DNA from: Salvelinus alpinus | Lineage: Eukaryota > Chordata > Actinopteri > Salmoniformes > Salmonidae | Length of the DNA stretch: 64,000 bases | Assembly: GCF_045679555.1 (NCBI RefSeq) | Contig: NC_092110.1 | Location: 5,390,390-5,454,389 of the forward strand | Direction of reading: 5' to 3' | In this document: in pieces, positions 1 to 31,700 of the stretch | Numbering within the stretch: position 1 is the first letter of the stretch | How the letters are laid out: every line of letters begins with the position of its first letter | Made by a program: the position numbers and the translations under genes | Notes under the pieces: generated by a model | Databases searched by the model: none | Seen by the model: only the letters and a program-made list of their open reading frames with translations | What the model was told of the DNA's origin: nothing

Positions 1-2063
1 ACTCTTTTCCCCGACACACTTATCTTTTCTCTACTGTTACTACACCACACTAAATGCATGCTACTCTGCTGGTCTTATCTGGAACGTGAACTATCTGTGT
101 CCTTAAAAAAAAGCTCCTGACATCCATGGAGGGGTGCTTTGACTTCATGACTGCTGTCCTCTGCAGTCTGAAGGAGAGGAGATGGAGGGAGAGAGTGGGA
201 GGAAGAGAGAGAGGGAGGGAGAGTGGGGGAGAGAGGGAGAGTGGGGGGGGGAGAGAGAGACAGCGAGAGTGAGCAGAGAGAGCGCTGCTGCTGAGCTAAG
301 GCCACTGACTCCCAACAACGTGTCAACAACATTGTGTCAGATGTCACGGTCTTGATTTCACTGTGATGTAACGGTGTCTGTCCCTGTGCTGTACTTGACG
401 TTTCCCACCCCTGTCCCATTGCATCTTGGGATTGCTCCTGTGCCGGGGAGACGCTGACACTGATGTCATGTCCTGTGACCAAAGAATGCTCCGCGCCCTT
501 GTTGCATAATGCTGGAGCAGCCTACTTGTTCCACACACAGGATGCTGAAGAAAAGTTCTCATCACGGTGGTAGAGACCAGAAGTTAGAGCAGCCTTAAGG
601 GCAGTAAATAGCAGAACGAGGCAGCAAAATAGTGTCCGGTTTATTAACAGTGAAAGGTTGTTCCAGGTGAATGACGAAATCCAATGAATACTTACATTAT
701 CTACAAAGGTATTTACAAAATGAACAGACTTTGAATATACAGTTTTAAATATAAATGGGAAACCTAAGCCTCAGGCCTACTCCTCCAAACCAACTATAGC
801 AGGTGGGGTATACCAAGCTGTGGAGAGTCTCCCCACACAGACGACATACCAGAGCTAGAGCTTAACTGAAGCTGGTCCATACCGTTAATCATGGAGCTCT
901 TTACATAAATATGGAATTACATAATGTAACAGCATCTTCATTATACCCACATTAACATATTTAGGCTCTTAACCATTCCTGGCTTATCCTCAAAGCAGGA
1001 ATACATTCAATTGAATGAATATAGATGAATTTCATAGCAATAGTTCTGCAGGCCAACAGGCGGCAAAACGTATTGTGCAGCCGCTCACCCGTGTGCGCTC
1101 CCATTACGCACAGACATGGCGGACAAGAAGTCATAGAGCGCCCCGAGACGCGAACTTCAAACACATTACAATATGGATATAAACACTCTTCTTTCTCGTC
1201 GGTGCAGCGAGTGTTCATGTATCTCTGAACGTCGCGTGCACTTGGAAGATTGAAAAAGTGTCAAATACCGCATTTAAATATGAATCTGAAATGCTTCATA
1301 ATGCCGCTTCACCAAACATTTCCTCGACACAGAATTAGCCTTGCGCACTGTAAATACTCATGCTATTGGCAAAAGAACATCGGTATATACATTTAGGATA
1401 CATGAATTACTAGATATATGGGGAAACAATTTAGAAGGTGAATTAAATAGTGCGCGTAGGTGACGAGAGCTACCGAGGCAGCTTCGTCACAATCGCACAA
1501 TGGGTGTGTGGAGCTGTGGGCTTGAGAGAGAGCTTGCATGAGACACCTGGGAGCAGCCGTTGTGGCAGCTGCACTTAGGCCATGCAGCACAAACGAGGCT
1601 TAGTTAGCGCAGGCTACTCCTCAACCCGGGAAGTCAACTTTCAATATCCAGGTTTCAGTCATAAAGCCCATAGGCCCCACCTCAGCTGTCATCGGCATAT
1701 CATCTACACAGGCTAGTGGACATTCCTCCTGCACACAGCACTTTACACCAACAACATATGCATACGCACTTTATGACATGTGCTGGTGTACAAAGGGCTT
1801 TTATGAATCAATTTGATTTGACTTGATGATGCAGCCCTTGGTAGAGGAAGCGTCCATCAAAGCTATGTCTAAAAGGGTTGCAACATTACGGTACGTTGAT
1901 TGTGGTGGTCTTTCTGTGTGTTCTACCTCTCTCCTGGCCTGCTGTTTAGGTTTCCACAGGGTCCTGATGCCCGGCACAATCGAATAAGGCTGGTCGTCGG
2001 TAGCAAGAGTCGCAGCAGGGGAGGAAGCATAAAGAAAGCAGCAGTGAGTCCACCACCGGCGGA
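1..2063 (+). other. Upstream region of ttbk2, possible 5' UTR exon
   Basis: I see no supportable coding sequence before the ttbk2 start codon. Open frames here are short and low in complexity, such as those crossing the GA-rich block at about 175-265. A pyrimidine stretch ending in TTTCCACAG at 1951-1959 looks like a 3' splice site, so the start codon may lie in an exon beginning near 1960 and preceded by a non-coding first exon. I cannot place the transcription start or promoter. Confidence 0.4.
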
Positions 2064-20233
<18,170 letters not shown>

Positions 20234-20294
20234 TGGCCCACTGCTCAAGCTCTGGTCCAAGCCTGGCCCATAGGAAGCTCTGGGCCTATTTATT

Positions 20295-20428
20295 AAAGTG
20301 TCTCAGGGTAGGAGCAGGTCCCCTCTGTCCATGTAATCTTATTCATGAAGTACGTAAATAATAATAAATCACTAAACTGATCCTAGATCAGCACTCCTAT
20401 CCTGAGATGCTTTATGAGTAGGCCATGG
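20295..20428. mobile_element. MITE in the probable ttbk2 3' UTR
   Basis: Arms TCTCAGGGTAGGAGCAGGTC and CAGCACTCCTATCCTGAGAT flank CTGATCCTAGATCAGC. It is the same family as the element at 61898-62045 and starts about 60 bp after the stop codon. Confidence 0.65.
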
Positions 20429-22783
20429 GAGTCAGTGTTGTTGCCACAGCAAAGGGTGGGATGTCCATACAGACCAGACGATCATGCTCGGGATCGATGA
20501 GGACCTGAGGCCTCTGTCAGAGAATACTGAACTTAATGCCCCCCCCCCCCTCTCCTCCCCGTTCAGTTTCTCCCCACACCCCGCTGTCCTCTATCTCTTT
20601 CACTTGTAAATCCTTCACTCTTTCTCCTCTCACTCCTTCCATTTTGTCATTGTTTAATCACTCATTTATAAGCCCACTTTAAGTGTTCATACTTCATGCA
20701 AAAAAAGTATCCAGATGCGTCATGCTGTGTGGAAAATGTAGGGGTACTTACTTCCCTCATCTCCTCAGTGAAAGTGAACACACTCCGTTCAGATTACCCT
20801 AGGACGCTAATGGTGGAAATTCAGTGGATGAGCACTCATGTATTAATCACTAACCATTATATTGGCTTGTTCTATTGTGTTTTCTCTGTACTGACCTAGG
20901 GAGCGCAGTGCATAGCAGGCCTACATGTATGGCCCTGAAGCTCTCGAGAGAAATGTACACTATCTACAGATCTTATTTATTTCTATTTTGACGCGCCTGT
21001 CACACCAGTTACACACTCTCTCTCCGTCTTTGACTTCAGATGTACTGTATAGCGAGGGTTCTTTATTTTCGAAGGCATCTAAAGCAATCGATCGATCAAT
21101 GAGAGAAGTGATCATTTTGAGTGATCCTTCCTTTAATACAATCGTATAGTGTGTGTGAGCTCACACACCTACTTGTGCCTACTGTGTTGATTGATTGATT
21201 GATTGGGGGAACTTAAATGTCAAAGTAAATGTGTGATTGGATACTAGTAACTGGGCCTTGATTCCCTTTGTATGCTCTTCTTGAGGAAGGAGTCTGACTT
21301 TGCGTTCCAATTCTTTACCCTTCTGCCCTGGACGTAAAAGTAATGGGTTAAGAAATATGATGGCAACCCTCCCTAGCCTTGCCCATGCTTACACCAATCC
21401 AGCGATTTTAAATGCATGGATGGGAGGGAACTGCACACTTGGGGAGAATTGGGACGCAGTCTGCTGATAAATTATGGTACTATTTATAACAGTAGTAGTG
21501 AATACAAGGCAACACTAAGTTATAATGATTATTACTGTATAATAAATACTTGTCTTAATGTGTGCCTTGCCTTGGCACTTTGGGCAGCTCCTGGTTTCAC
21601 TACAAAGTAGGCTATGATTCTCATTTTTACAAAATGACCCCCTGCAAAAATTGTGCCAGCTGCAAAGACAGTCCTCTTCATGTGAGTGTAACATTACATT
21701 ATTCACTACAAGAAAAAGGAAGCAAAGTGAATGTTTTTATTTTATTTATTCAGACATTATTTTAAGAAAGAACATTTTTATTTAAGATATTAAAGAAAGG
21801 GAATGTTTTAAACTAAAACTTCGATATCCTGTTTGTCAAAATTGTATGACAGGTCCAATATTTATGTAAAAAAATGTCATGCTATTTATGCCATATAAAT
21901 ATCATGTATCATATACCAAATCAGTGTTTCAAACTTCCCAAAGGATAAAAAAACAACATGTTGCAAGAGAATGTTTTGTTTCTTTTGTAAAGACATGCTG
22001 TATGTTGTGTGCACTATTACCTCAGAGTTAATGTATTGTTTGAGAACCAACCACATTTTCAATGAACACTATCATTTAAAACCTCCTTCACCTGACCTTT
22101 CTTATACCTACTAAACCCCCCCCCCCCCCCCCCTCCCTTCTAGCCTGAGATCCAGAACCGGTCTTGTTCTGACATTCCACTCCTTGTACTCCATGTTATT
22201 GCCCAACATTGGAATGAAAAGGAGTAGTAAGGAGTGGAATGATAGCAGAAACCGACTGATACACAGGCTACCTCTCCCCACCCCTCTGCTTGTAAGATAC
22301 TGTGATATAACGAACTACTGCTTTCAGCACTATTACTCCTTGCATGCGCTGCCTACCAAGAAAAGAGAAAAACCAAACAATCAACCAATCAGTAAAGTAA
22401 GCAGCATACCACTTCCCATAATGCATTGTGAATGTCTGAAAGGGAATTCTTCTTCTTGTTGGATAGTACCGTATGTATTTTGGTTGGAATATTTCATTTG
22501 TTTCCTTTTCCATTTCTCCTCACAATCTCCATCACTCTTCACTCTTATCGTCCCACCTGGTCCACAGCATTGATCTGCTTTTCTAGCTCTCCTAACGCTC
22601 ATAATCCTAGGAGCACTGCACTGACTGATTGGGTAATACACCTGAAAAAGGATACTAAAAAGGGATCTAATGTATTTATTTAGCATCTATTTTGATTGGC
22701 TTATTATCATGATGTGACACATGCATAGTACAGTATGTAAAGAGGAAAAGACTTGCCTGGAGTATATACATTATACAACCTAG

Positions 22784-23230
22784 GCTTGGCGAAATACCGA
22801 CGGTATAATTTTTAATATCGTTTAAAAAACAACTAAACATTTTGTTTTGTTTTTATTTGGGGGGAGGGTTGGGGGGGTGCGTGCTACGCCACTGCTGATA
22901 ACTATAAGTTAAGTATAGCTATAAGAAATCTAAAATGTGTCAAATAAATTATATCCAGCTCAGGGCTCCAGCTATGCATTTAGTTTCCTAACTTGCTAGC
23001 TAAGTGGCAAGATGTCAAGATCAAGCTTCTTGGATATAACAGAGACATTCAACTCCCAACTGGATCAAGATCCCTGTTGCCTAAATTGTTTTGTGCATCA
23101 AAAAATCCCCACAAGGTGCACTGAAAAATAATATGTATAGCGCCCCTTGTGAGCACTTCCGGTAATACTGTATGCCCCGGTATGGTACAGAAACGATAAG
23201 ACGCTATGAAAATCTGGTTACCACTCAAAC
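22784..23230. repeat. Possible DNA-transposon relic
   Basis: Starts with GGCTTGGCGAAATACCGACG and ends near CCCCGGTATGGTACAGAAAC, with loosely inverted GGTAT/ATACC motifs at the ends. I recognise the style of a hAT-like MITE but cannot define the ends or a target duplication. Confidence 0.3.
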
Positions 23231-23562
23231 CTAATACAACCAATATGCAGTGGGGAGATATCTACTATACCACAGCTCTATGAGATGGACTCAATTGCTC
23301 TGTCATGATATACAGTACTGTATGTCAAGTGAGTTGTTTTACTTGGTCCATTGTGATAGATTGTCTTGGTACCTGGCTGCATACAGCCTGGTGGCGTTCC
23401 AGGCTGCTTACATTGCAGACAAGCTGATACAGATCGGATTCAACGTAGATCTCTACATATGTGGGCGTAGTGTTTAACATAGCGGGAACCCGATCAATTA
23501 CTTCATGATCTGATGATCTATGCAACATGTGGGCAACCTTGAAAAACCCCTCTGTCTCACAG

Positions 23563-23745
23563 GGTCGTCACTATCTGGCCAAGTTGCAAAGTCATAAGCC
23601 CTAGCCTATTTCTACAAGTTCTATTTTTAAAATCTGGTTTTAAAACTAACCTTAACCCTAACCTCAGTGCTGACCTTTTGCCTAACCTTCAATTAAGACC
23701 AAAAAGCTCATTTTGTTTTTCTGCAGCCTGCCCATCTAGTGGGAA
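23563..23745. repeat. Interspersed repeat with TTAACCCTAACC motif
   Basis: Holds CTTAACCCTAACCTCAGTGC, superficially telomere-like, inside a longer unit (CAAGTTGCAAAGTCATAAGC ... CAATTAAGACCAAAAAGC) that I recognise as a salmonid interspersed repeat. Only two telomere-like units are present, so it is not an interstitial telomere array. Confidence 0.4.
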
Positions 23746-24609
23746 CCGTTTCACAGAGCAGCTATGCTATGACTTATCCCAAGGCTAGACACAGACAGTG
23801 TTCAGTCAGTCGGTCGCCTTAATCATGTCTCTTCTCTTCCCTTGGCTGTGTAAGCAAGGGATGACTGAACTATGTCTGTCTGTTTGTCTACTCTGTGCTG
23901 AGGATCACTCCACTGCTTAGCCACCAAGCTACTGTCAGGTTCTTCCATAGACTGTATAGGGTTCTCCCGAGTTCCTTTCCATCCTTGACAGGTGTGTTGT
24001 CCGTCCCGTCTTGCCTGCCTTTACAGATCTGTGGAAATTATTTATCCAGCAAATTAGAGGCAGAGTATTGGTGTTTGCCTTTCAGATGTATAGCTTTTCT
24101 TTCTGTGGGCACCTCTGCTCTTATTGGCCAATTTGATCCAATCAAGTTGTCCGTAGGACTGGACAGAATGTTTGAAGTCACCGGCAGTAGCCAATAGCCA
24201 TTTGACCACTGAGCTGTGTCTGGATTCTGGAATCAGAAATGAGTTTGAAGTCATTTTTAAGGTGTATGATAAAGCTCTGTTTTTACATCCAGAGATTGTG
24301 ATACGAATGTACAGTACATAGACAGTAGTACCACACCAAGCAGTGAGTGATCTTTTCAATTCTAGGTTATATTCGGAACCATAAGCCAACTGACTTCAGC
24401 TGTAGTTGCTCAAAATGTTTAATATATATATATACCTGTAATAGGTTTAACATATTTATTTAAAAGGTCATCTTGATTAACCGTAACTTATTGCTTTAAT
24501 AAAAGGAAAGTGCTAAAGGAATAAAGAGTGCTGTTGATTTTGGGAAAGTATCATTAATCCATTCATAATATTAGCATTTTATTGTTATTATTGCACAAAC
24601 AAAGTGGTA

Positions 24610-24900
24610 TATTTAAGCAATAAGGCCTGAGGGGGTGTGGTATATGGACAATATACCACGGCTAAGGTCTGTCCTTTTTTCACGACGCAATGCGGAGTGC
24701 CTGGATACAGCCCTTAGTAGTGGTATATTGGCCATATACCACAAACCCCCCCCTGTTGCCTTATTGCTATTATAAACCGGTTACCAACGTAATTAGAGCA
24801 GTAAAAATAAATGTTTTGTCATACCCGTGGTATACATTCTGATATACCATGGCTGTCAGCCAATCTGCATTCAGGGCTCAAACCACCCAGTTTATAATGT
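24610..24900. mobile_element. Palindromic MITE
   Basis: Contains repeated inverted GGTATATGGACAATATACCA and GGTATATTGGCCATATACCA hairpins, GCAATAAGGC and its inverse GCCTTATTGC, and an end segment CCACCCAGTTTATAATG. It lies just before the probable ttbk2 polyadenylation signal. Confidence 0.7.
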
Positions 24901-25372
24901 TACTTTTTGGACTGAGATTATGATTTGCCACTGACTGTATGGTGGTGTGATTGTAAAGGTGTCACAAATGTGTCATAGCCTGCCTGTATCTGTGGTCCAA
25001 TGATTGTGCTCATTCATGGCCACAGATACTGTGTTTTTGGGCCAATAGGCCAAATGTAAAAACAACAACAACAACAAATTGATTTATTGATGTATTGGGT
25101 AGTGATGCTCATCGTTGACACCCATTGCCTGTGTGACTTCAGTTTTAGATATTTCTCGAAGTGCTTCACGTTTTAGTCCTGTGTTGCAATGTAACGGTTT
25201 TGAAATGTATGTACAGTCACAAGGAAAGAATGTAACGAGGAGGATCGACATTGTACATAACTGTAATTATGTATGCTTATTTTATCATTTGTACCATATC
25301 AATGCCTTGTACAGTGTTTTTTTTCTGTTCGTTTACAATTATTTTGTATTTTATTTTTATAAACTGGTTATA

Positions 25373-25378
25373 AATAAA
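25373..25378 (+). terminator. Probable ttbk2 polyadenylation signal
   Basis: AATAAA in the context TTATAAATAAAATACTC, about 335 bp before the cdan1 start codon. It is the canonical hexamer nearest the end of the intergenic space, but use of an earlier site is possible. Confidence 0.5.
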
Positions 25379-25711
25379 ATACTCATTCCGCATGCAGAAA
25401 ACACCTGACTGTCTGCCTATTTATTTTATTTGAGAAGTGGTCTGCAACAGTGCACTATTGTAATGCAAATGTCACATTTGCCTAGTATTTGCACGTAATA
25501 TTGGAACAGGTTCCGGTTTGAGTGCTGTTTGCACTTAAACGTTGCCTTGTCAGTCACAGAAAGTGATCTGACTGAAGTAGACATGCTGTCCTATTTCTGG
25601 AGCGCGCCCCAGGGCAATGCGGTAGCAACATTCGCGCGCCTGCTCCCATTCTGGTCCGCCCCCAACTCCAAGCAGCAGGCAGAGTGCCAGACAGCGCCTG
25701 CTCAGACCAGA

Positions 25712-28700
25712 ATGGCGGCTCTTTTGGAATCGCTGCTGCAGAAGGAAGTGGAAGCTATCAAGGCCGTCGAATGGCTAAAACACGACGGGGTAAGTGACAA
25801 TGCAAACCCGAGATTAAGTGGATTTCGTGGGGTCTGGTTTCAATAGTTTTGCATGCCCTGCGAAATGTCATCGTGGGACGGATGTAAACAAAACTTTTCC
25901 ACTGCTCGCTCACCTGCTGTTTTCAATATGGAAACTAGGCTAGCTAGCCAGTTTGCTAGCTAACTGTTATGAAATCAATAGCTTACCAGCTAGTCAACTG
26001 GCAGCTCGCTACCTGTCGTATCATCTTCAGAATGATGTAAATCAGGTCATCAACTAACGTAGCTAGTTCTTTAGGAAAGTATTGCTAACGATGACCACTT
26101 CAAGATAACTAGCTAACGTTAGCTAGTTAACGTTATGTAGCTAGATATTTTTGTTCTCATACATTTTTCCTACTGTTATTGTCACAACAGGACAGTGACA
26201 GCTTGGCATGGTGTAAGCCACTGAAGATTGAAAGACAGGAGTTTGTTCCTTTCCTGTTGAACTTCCTGCGAGAGCAGAGCTGCTCCGCCCTCACCCATGG
26301 CCCTGCCACACCCGCCAAGACCCCCAGCCACCCCAGGGTCTCCCAGCCCTCTCAGCAGGGGCCAGGCTTCTCCAGTGAGCGTAGGGGGGGCTGCAGATCT
26401 ACCGGACCTGGAACCGGTCCTCGTAGCGCCAGCCGTGTACAGCTATTCTCCTCCACTCCCTCCCTGTCCCCTGGGGCTGAGTGGGATGCTACCCACCCCC
26501 CATCTGGCTCCCACTGCCTGGGTGAGATCAGTGCCCTCAGTAGTCCTTCCTTCAGCTCAGCCAGGAGCCCTGCTCCAGCCTCCACCTCCAGGCACACTCC
26601 CTCAGAGCGCCGCTCCGACCAGAGAGCCAGTTTGGGGGATTTCATGCTGTCACCTCCAGAGCTCCAGCACCAACACAATCTCAGCCTGGGGGTCCAGCAG
26701 CCGCGTGGCCGCAGGAGGAGTGCCGGGATGGGAAGGCAGGGTGGGGGGCGTGGTGTGTTCCAGACTGAGGAGGTGGGGCCAGGAAGATCTGAGGGTGGTG
26801 GGAGGAAGGGAAGGGGAGGAGGGGCTAATAAAATGGGTGACACTGCTGTGTCACCTCCAATGGCTCCGATGACAACGCTGGTCCAGCTGAACTTAACCAA
26901 TCTGGAAGACTTCCCACCTATGGGGATGTCGCATGCATCACCAACGTGAGTTCTGTTCTATGCCTTGAATTGAATTTCAGAACACCGAATGAAACGTCTC
27001 ACCTGTGAATTAAGAGATCAATCAAAAATGTCTTACTTCAACCAAAACAATGAACAACAATGTTATTTTTATCATACTGTTCTGTCCCCCCCCCCCCCCA
27101 CTTCTTTCTCCACTAGACTGCTTACAAAACCATCTCGGAGGATCAACCCAACCCCAGTCAGTGCAGAGCGGCCGCACTCCAGACCGAAGACCTGTTTCAC
27201 TTCCACCCCGTTCAGCACCAGGCCCTCCAGCCCTCCCCCAGTCCCAGAGGCAGTCACTGGGGCCATGGAAGGGAGCATCACTGGGGCCCTGAACGTGGGC
27301 AGCCCCCCTCTCAGTCTGCAGGAGGAGAGAGAACTGCTAAAGAGAGTGAAGTAAGTGGGTTAAGAAGGCCAGTCACCATTATAACACACACCTCTTTTCC
27401 TTTTATCCAGACTTCTAGGACTGATTTCCCAAACGGAGTCAGCCAAATCCTGGACAACTTTTTTTTTTAATGGAAAATCTCAATTGAAAGTGTTTTTAAA
27501 ATCCAGGAGTAGTCTTATTTGGGATCATGAAACCAGTCCTTTTTCTACCTCTGTCAATCTCAATTATCTCATTTGTTCCTTTGCTGTCATTTTCAACCTT
27601 TTACTTGTTTCTTGTAGGTGTAAACGAGCCCAGCAGGTGGGATCCCCTCTACCCACCTCTTTGGACCCCTGTACCCCTACAAAATCAGTGCTCCGGCCGG
27701 TATCAGGCTCCAAAATGACCCCTGTCACCCAGGGGTTGTGTCCTGACCCCTCTAAAGTCACCTTGACCTCTGAACTGGACCTTCTGGCTGACCTCTACTG
27801 CACTTGCATCTCTGGTACATGACCTGTAGGGGGAGACAGTGTTTCGTGCTAGAGGGGGGTTAACCTGGTCCTTGTCATAGAAGTTGGCACGACAGCACAA
27901 CAGATCTGTGACCAGGCTAGGGTTGGCTAGCTATATAATCAAAATGTCTTCTTTTGGAAATCTGCTTTTGTGTAAGATTTTAAGTACTTTAGTCGAAGTA
28001 ATGTGCATTTAGTGCGATTATGATTTTATTTTTATTTTTTATTACTGTGGTGTCATAACATTAATTCTGGTGAAGATTCTAATGTTGTGTTTTGGTCTAT
28101 CTCTTTCTGACAGAGAACCTAGTTCCCAACGTGTTCCTGGAGCTGTTCTTTGTGCTGCAGCTTCTGACATCTAGAACACCGGCCGTCACAGAGGAAGAGG
28201 ACAAGGATCTAAGTATGGGGAAGTTAGGTGAGAGGTAGAGATTCTTTAACATGACCGGTAATCAGTATGGATGGAGTTTTGTAATATTCTTTCTTTCAGC
28301 TCAAATGTATTTATTTCAATGTATGGGTTAATTCATGTTTTATTGGTGACAATATGACTTTGCTAAACCCTTTGTTGTGTTTGATCTACTCAGATGTCCT
28401 GGAAAGAGGTTACCTCAGCAAGGTGCACAACTGTGTCTACTTCTCTGTCAGGGTGCTGGAGAATCAGTTTGAGTGAGTTCTTCCTTCTTTATGGGCATGT
28501 TATACTGAACATTTTAAGATTTGAATCCTATGATAGTCTGGCTCCATATGTGTTTGTACCGGACCTGCACTCTTGGCTAGGTCTCCCTTGTAAAAGAGGT
28601 AATTTGACGTCAATGTGACAACCTGGCGAAATAAAGGGTTAAAACAATATTTTTCTGTGTCAGGTTGGTGTCTCACCTGGACAAAGACACCCTGCGTCTC

Positions 28701-31700
28701 TTGGCTGAGAACGAGAGGGTGACCTGCTTCTCTCCATCCCTGAGGAACAGACTGACCCTGGCCCAGGACCCCAGCACAGCCAAGGTACATAACCCAACAT
28801 GATAAGAGCACTAATACACTCATCTTTCGTTCTCTTCAGTCAACTCCGAAGTAAACAGCAATTAAAATTTTCCAAATCGCAAAGCAATGAATTGAAATGT
28901 AATTGAGCCCAGCCCTCTCTTCCCTTCCAGATCTCGCCCTCTGTGGACACCTTCATCCACTCTGTCCCGTTCCAGCCTGCCACTGACAACCGCTCCAACT
29001 TCAGCAGTGACAAGGCCTTCCACACCTTCAAGAAGCAGAGGGATATTTTCTACGAGGTGCTGCGAGAGTGGGAAGACTTCCACAAGGAACCTAGATGGGA
29101 GTTTGAAGTTGAACTAGGCAGTAGGGTTAGGTAAGACCAATACTAGTGGTACCAAACTAATGGCCAGTTTCACAGAACGAGGTTAAGCCTATTCCTGGAC
29201 TAAAAAGGTCTCTGGTCTCTGTTTTTTTTATAGGAGTAGGCCTAGTTATTGGTCATGTTATAATGGTGGTGCTGTTGTGCTTCCTCCTTTCAGAGGAATG
29301 GTGAGTCAACTGAACTCCACTGGAAACCACTCCCATTTCGCCAGACTCTTCCTGAAGCAGTTGGTGCAGGTATGGCATTGGGATGGTGCAATTACACACA
29401 CGCGTGCTCTCTCTCTCGCTCACACCCCTCTCTCCATCTAGATGTGTAAAGGTCCCCGTGCTCTGGGCTCCCCGGGCGACACCCCCGACGCGGACCTGCT
29501 AGGCATGCTGGGAGCAGACAGCCTGGGGCGTCTAAAGCGTCTGGAGGAGCGTCTAATCCAGCCCCAAGGCATTCTGGGACCCTGTCCTCCACCTGCCTTC
29601 CCAGGACACCAGGAGTTCTTCAGGGACTTCTTAAAGACCGCAAGCTGGTGAGGTTGACAGTGGTGATCCACCTTGGATACAATGCAGTCGCATTTTGCAG
29701 ATGACCATGTTGTCAAATCATATTGATCGGGTTCCTGCAGTGTTAAACACCACCTGTGCATTTTGCGGCGATCTTATACGGACTGATTGTTCTCAGATCT
29801 ATACAGATGCGGAAGTGTACTGATTTGTCATTTTGGGTGAACGTCTACCCGTAACCCTACCTCTCTGTCCTAGCTGCCAGCTGAACCAGCACCTGAAGGA
29901 CAGTCTGTGTCAGCAGCTCCTCCAGCTGGACGAGGTGTCCGTCCTGGCTCCTGTGGTCTCCAGTACCGAGGGCGAGGGAGACATGGAACAACAAGTCAGC
30001 ACTGATTACTCTGTAGACCGGGTGCAAGATCTCTCACCTCATTCAGAATGGGGCTTGGTGGGGAATACGTTTTCTTGTTTTAATATCCCCCTTTCCCATA
30101 TCTCCTCTCGCCCTCTCTCTGTGCCACCTCATCTCTCTCTCTCTCTCAGGACGAGAAGCAGCGTTTCTCCTCTGTCCTGCTGTTGGCTCGTCTCCTAGCT
30201 AAGTTCCTGGGTTATATCTCCTTCCTGCCGTACCAGACCTCTGAGAGGCCCTCCAGGGAGATACAGGAGGCTGCCGCCACCCTCCGCAGCAAGGTACTGT
30301 GGCGCCAGACTTGGAATAGTAGTCTGTGGAAGCAATTCAGGAAGTAGACTTCAAACCAGAAATGAATGAATTGAAATGTCACTGACCCTCACCCTGGTTG
30401 GAAGAGGTATATGTTTTCATCCATCTGCAGAAGATAACAATTTTATTACAAGTCAGTAAAGTACTAGTTTCTTACCAGATTGTGGCTTCCCTCCGTTGTG
30501 CTTTTTCCTTCCCTCCATTCTCAGAGTATGTCTGTGCTGGATGTGTGTGCGGTCCTGCGTAGCTGTGTTCGTAGGAGACGGACCATCCTGACTGTGCCCT
30601 GGCTGGTGGAGTTCCTCTCCATGCTGGACTTCACCGGTCCCTTCCTCCTCTGCTACAGGACCGTTCTGGGACTGCTGCTCAGCCTATACAGGTGTGTGTT
30701 ACTTTCTCTATCATTCTCCTTTTTTTAGTGCTTTCACTCTCTCTCTTGCATGTGTTCTCACTCCTCCTCCTCTCTCCTTCTACCTTCTTCCTGTCTCCAG
30801 TTTCTTCCTTCATTTCTCCCTTTCTCTTTCTACCCATCTCTCTCCTTCTCCCTCTATTTCTCCCTTTCCACTCTGCTTCCCCGTCTCTCTCTCTCGTGAT
30901 CTGAAGTCCTGACCCAGTGTGTGTGTGTCTCTTAGGCGGATGGTGCTGTCCAGAGAAGGAGAGGTGTGTTACCTGAATCAGCTTCTCATGGTGGCTGTTC
31001 TTGGCTGGCTATTCCAGATCCCAGTGATCCCGGAGGAGCTTTTCTTCAGTACTGATTTCACTGTAGCTGTAGAGCTAGAGGAGAGCCAGACCAACATCCA
31101 GGGACTTGTGAGTAAACTGGAATGGCTCTTCTCAATTAAAATTGAAGGCGAAATGTCACAGTCTTTTCATGAGTTTTGATGAACTTTTTTTTTTTTTTAG
31201 GACTGTCTCCCCCTGGTGGACCAACAGCTCCTCTACACCTGCTGTCCTTTCCTGGGTGGGTACATCCATAGAAATCAAATGAGTCATTTATAGTAATAGA
31301 CAGCGTTGGGTCTGTTACTTTCTAAATGTAATCCGTTAGTTGCTAGTTACCCGTCCAAAATTGTAATCAGTAACGTAACTTTTGGATTACCCAAACTCAG
31401 TAACGTAATCTGATTACATTCAGTTACTTTTAGATTACTTTCCACTTGAGATTCATTTTAAGAAGACAAAAATGTATGTTACCAATTGAACGACATCTAT
31501 CGCAGAATAAATCAATGTTAATGTTTACATAGCTGGCCATATATGGATGTCAAATTTTACTTTATTGGTTGGTTATGTAGGCTTCTTCTAACCATCACTT
31601 ACTGCTACATTACTTTATATCTTTACATTGATATAATTTATAAGTCCAAAAATGTATGTAGAAACTACAGATTGCCCATTTTTTAATTCTATCAAAAGTG

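Larger units (their letters stand above)
20234..25395 (+). other. ttbk2 3' UTR and intergenic sequence
   Basis: No coding sequence is supportable between the ttbk2 stop codon and cdan1. The best polyadenylation signal is AATAAA at 25373-25378 in an AT-rich context. Earlier candidates, such as AATAAT near 20360, would give a much shorter 3' UTR, so the transcript end is uncertain. The stretch holds MITEs at 20295-20428 and 24610-24900, possible repeats at 22784-23230 and 23563-23745, and a poly-C run at about 22117-22132. Confidence 0.5.

Noticed and set aside
23700-23720. Possible interstitial telomere tract near the TTAACCCTAACC motif
   Set aside because: Only about two units are present and they lie inside a longer interspersed repeat.
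26297-26900. Long alternative frames on both strands over cdan1 exon 2
   Set aside because: They are shadows of a GC-rich exon. Only one frame joins exons 1 and 3 in phase and matches codanin-1.
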